Origin: Pirellulales bacterium
Lineage (GTDB): Bacteria; Planctomycetota; Planctomycetia; Pirellulales; Thermoguttaceae
Assembly (NCBI GenBank): GCA_030617125.1
Contig: JAUWWA010000108.1
Coordinates: 1 to 6,530 of the forward strand
DNA length: 6,530 nt
Direction of reading: 5' to 3'
Under the pieces are notes generated by a model. The model was not told the DNA's origin. It saw nothing but the letters and a program-made list of their open reading frames with translations, and made no database searches. How positions within the stretch are numbered: the stretch's first letter is position 1; every line of letters begins with the position of its first letter. The translations under genes and the position numbers were made by a program. Below, in pieces: positions 5,693-6,530 of this stretch.

Positions 5693-5707
5693 CTCCCGGT
5701 GATCCGG

Positions 5708-6530
5708 CTATTCGAACAACCAATCCACGCCGCCGCCTTTCGCCGGGCCGTCGGCGGCGAACACCTCGCGGGGCTCGAGCTTCTCCAATCCCTTCGTGAA
5801 TCCCAACACGAAGTAGCTGCCTCGGCCGAAGTCGATCGAGCCTTTGCCGGCGGGGAACAGGTGTGCGCGGACGGTCGCGCTCGGGAACTGATCGATAATC
5901 GCCGCCCGCAAGAGCACCGGCTCCCATTCCCACTTCGGCGGCTTGGCGTGGGCCGGACCGTCGGGCAAGAAGCCGACGAGGATCTGAGCGTCCTCGGGCA
6001 CCTCAAACTCAATCGCCACGCCCTCCCCCTTCGCCTTGGTGTGGGAAAAGCGGATACCCTTCATCCCCTTCAATTCCGGGGCGATCTGTCGGATCGCGTA
6101 GCTGCGATCGGTGAAGACTTTCGCCCCCGGCGCCACGTCGTAAACTTCCGCCCCCTCGGTGAGCACCTTGGGCGCCACCACCGGCAGCGGCGCAGCCGGC
6201 TGGAGCTTCTTCGCTTCAGCTACCGCCGCCTTTGTGGCCCGGGCCTGCAACCTCGCCAGGCGCCGCTTGAAGTTGGCCAACTCTTTTTCATACTCCGGCA
6301 GGGTATCGCGAAAATGCTTGTACGGTTTGGCCTTGCTCCAAACGAAGGGGATTCGCCGTGACGGGGTATGCAGGCAGCACGCCTCGCGATAGGTCTTCTC
6401 CGCCAGGCCGGCCAGCTCCCGGTAGTGAGCCACGCTCTGTTCCAGAAGCGGCAGCGCCTTCTCCAGGTCGGCCAGTTCATCGCTGTGCCCGTAGCGGAGC
6501 ACGAGTGCCGCCGCGCGGACTTTCGAGGCA
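5708..6530 (-). CDS. C-terminal part of a large protein of unrecognised family (enters from right edge)
   Basis: The reading frame is open from the right edge to a TAG at 5708-5710, giving 273 residues without a start; the GTG at 6502 is in frame but the frame continues upstream in good coding sequence, so the gene is best read as truncated by the window. About residues 18-122 are helical and charged (leading from LADLEKALPLLEQSVAHYRE to a K/R/A-rich stretch), with a conserved-looking segment CLHTPSRRIP near 55-64. After an Ala/Pro-rich linker, residues 125-240 look beta-rich (YDVAPGAKVFTDRSYAI, GIRFSHTKAKGEGVAIEFEV, IDFGRGSYFVLGF), like an accessory beta-sandwich at the end of carbohydrate-active proteins. 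No catalytic motif is visible. Next to a sugar-use operon, a role in glycan breakdown is plausible but unproven. It ends 184 bases before the predicted promoter of the next operon. Confidence 0.8.
   Translation of the reverse strand, partial: ASKVRAAALVLRYGHSDELADLEKALPLLEQSVAHYRELAGLAEKTYREACCLHTPSRRIPFVWSKAKPYKHFRDTLPEYEKELANFKRRLARLQARATKAAVAEAKKLQPAAPLPVVAPKVLTEGAEVYDVAPGAKVFTDRSYAIRQIAPELKGMKGIRFSHTKAKGEGVAIEFEVPEDAQILVGFLPDGPAHAKPPKWEWEPVLLRAAIIDQFPSATVRAHLFPAGKGSIDFGRGSYFVLGFTKGLEKLEPREVFAADGPAKGGGVDWLFE

Noticed and set aside
5639..6361. A 240-codon plus-strand open frame opposite the right-edge gene
   Set aside because: The minus-strand frame gives a more protein-like sequence that stays open to the window edge; the plus-strand translation shows no domain.
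1..6530. CRISPR arrays, tRNA or rRNA genes, insertion sequences
   Set aside because: No spaced direct repeats, tRNA-like cloverleaf sequence, transposase motif or terminal inverted repeats were seen on either strand.

Overview
The window is a stretch of GC-rich (about 60%) bacterial chromosome. Every gene I can support lies on the minus strand. Gene content (a sugar porter, an RuMP-type hexulose phosphate pair, a fructokinase-like kinase, a second MFS permease, a secreted GH16-type enzyme) and protein style suggest a polysaccharide-degrading bacterium of the Planctomycetes/PVC type. That assignment is inference; no rRNA or taxonomic marker is present.

Layout, right to left in the direction of transcription. 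(1) 6530-5708: the C-terminal 273 residues of a protein entering from outside the window, with a helical segment followed by a beta-rich segment; the family is not recognised. (2) 5707-5446: a 262-base gap with a hairpin, a good sigma70-like promoter (TTGACG, 17 bp, TAGATT) and a cluster of TCGCAA half-sites just upstream of it. (3) 5445-1: a compact seven-gene operon: sugar-porter MFS transporter, 3-hexulose-6-phosphate synthase (HPS), 6-phospho-3-hexuloisomerase (PHI), PfkB sugar kinase of the fructokinase type, a small 57-residue membrane-like ORF, a second MFS transporter of another subfamily, and the start of a secreted GH16-type glycoside hydrolase that runs off the left edge. Gaps are short (1 to 34 bases) and two junctions overlap (31 bases HPS/PHI; ATGA at small ORF/MFS).

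How the genes may work together: a secreted GH16 enzyme would cut a polysaccharide outside the cytoplasmic membrane, two permeases would import sugars, and the kinase would make a hexulose 6-phosphate such as fructose 6-phosphate. HPS and PHI connect fructose 6-phosphate with ribulose 5-phosphate plus formaldehyde. A tempting reading is that HPS/PHI fix formaldehyde released when methylated (for example red-algal) sugars are demethylated. The alternative is that the pair supplies ribulose 5-phosphate from imported hexose. The sequence alone does not decide.

The least expected items are the RuMP pair inside a sugar-uptake/GH16 operon, and the tightly packed 57-residue ORF that a usual length cutoff would miss.
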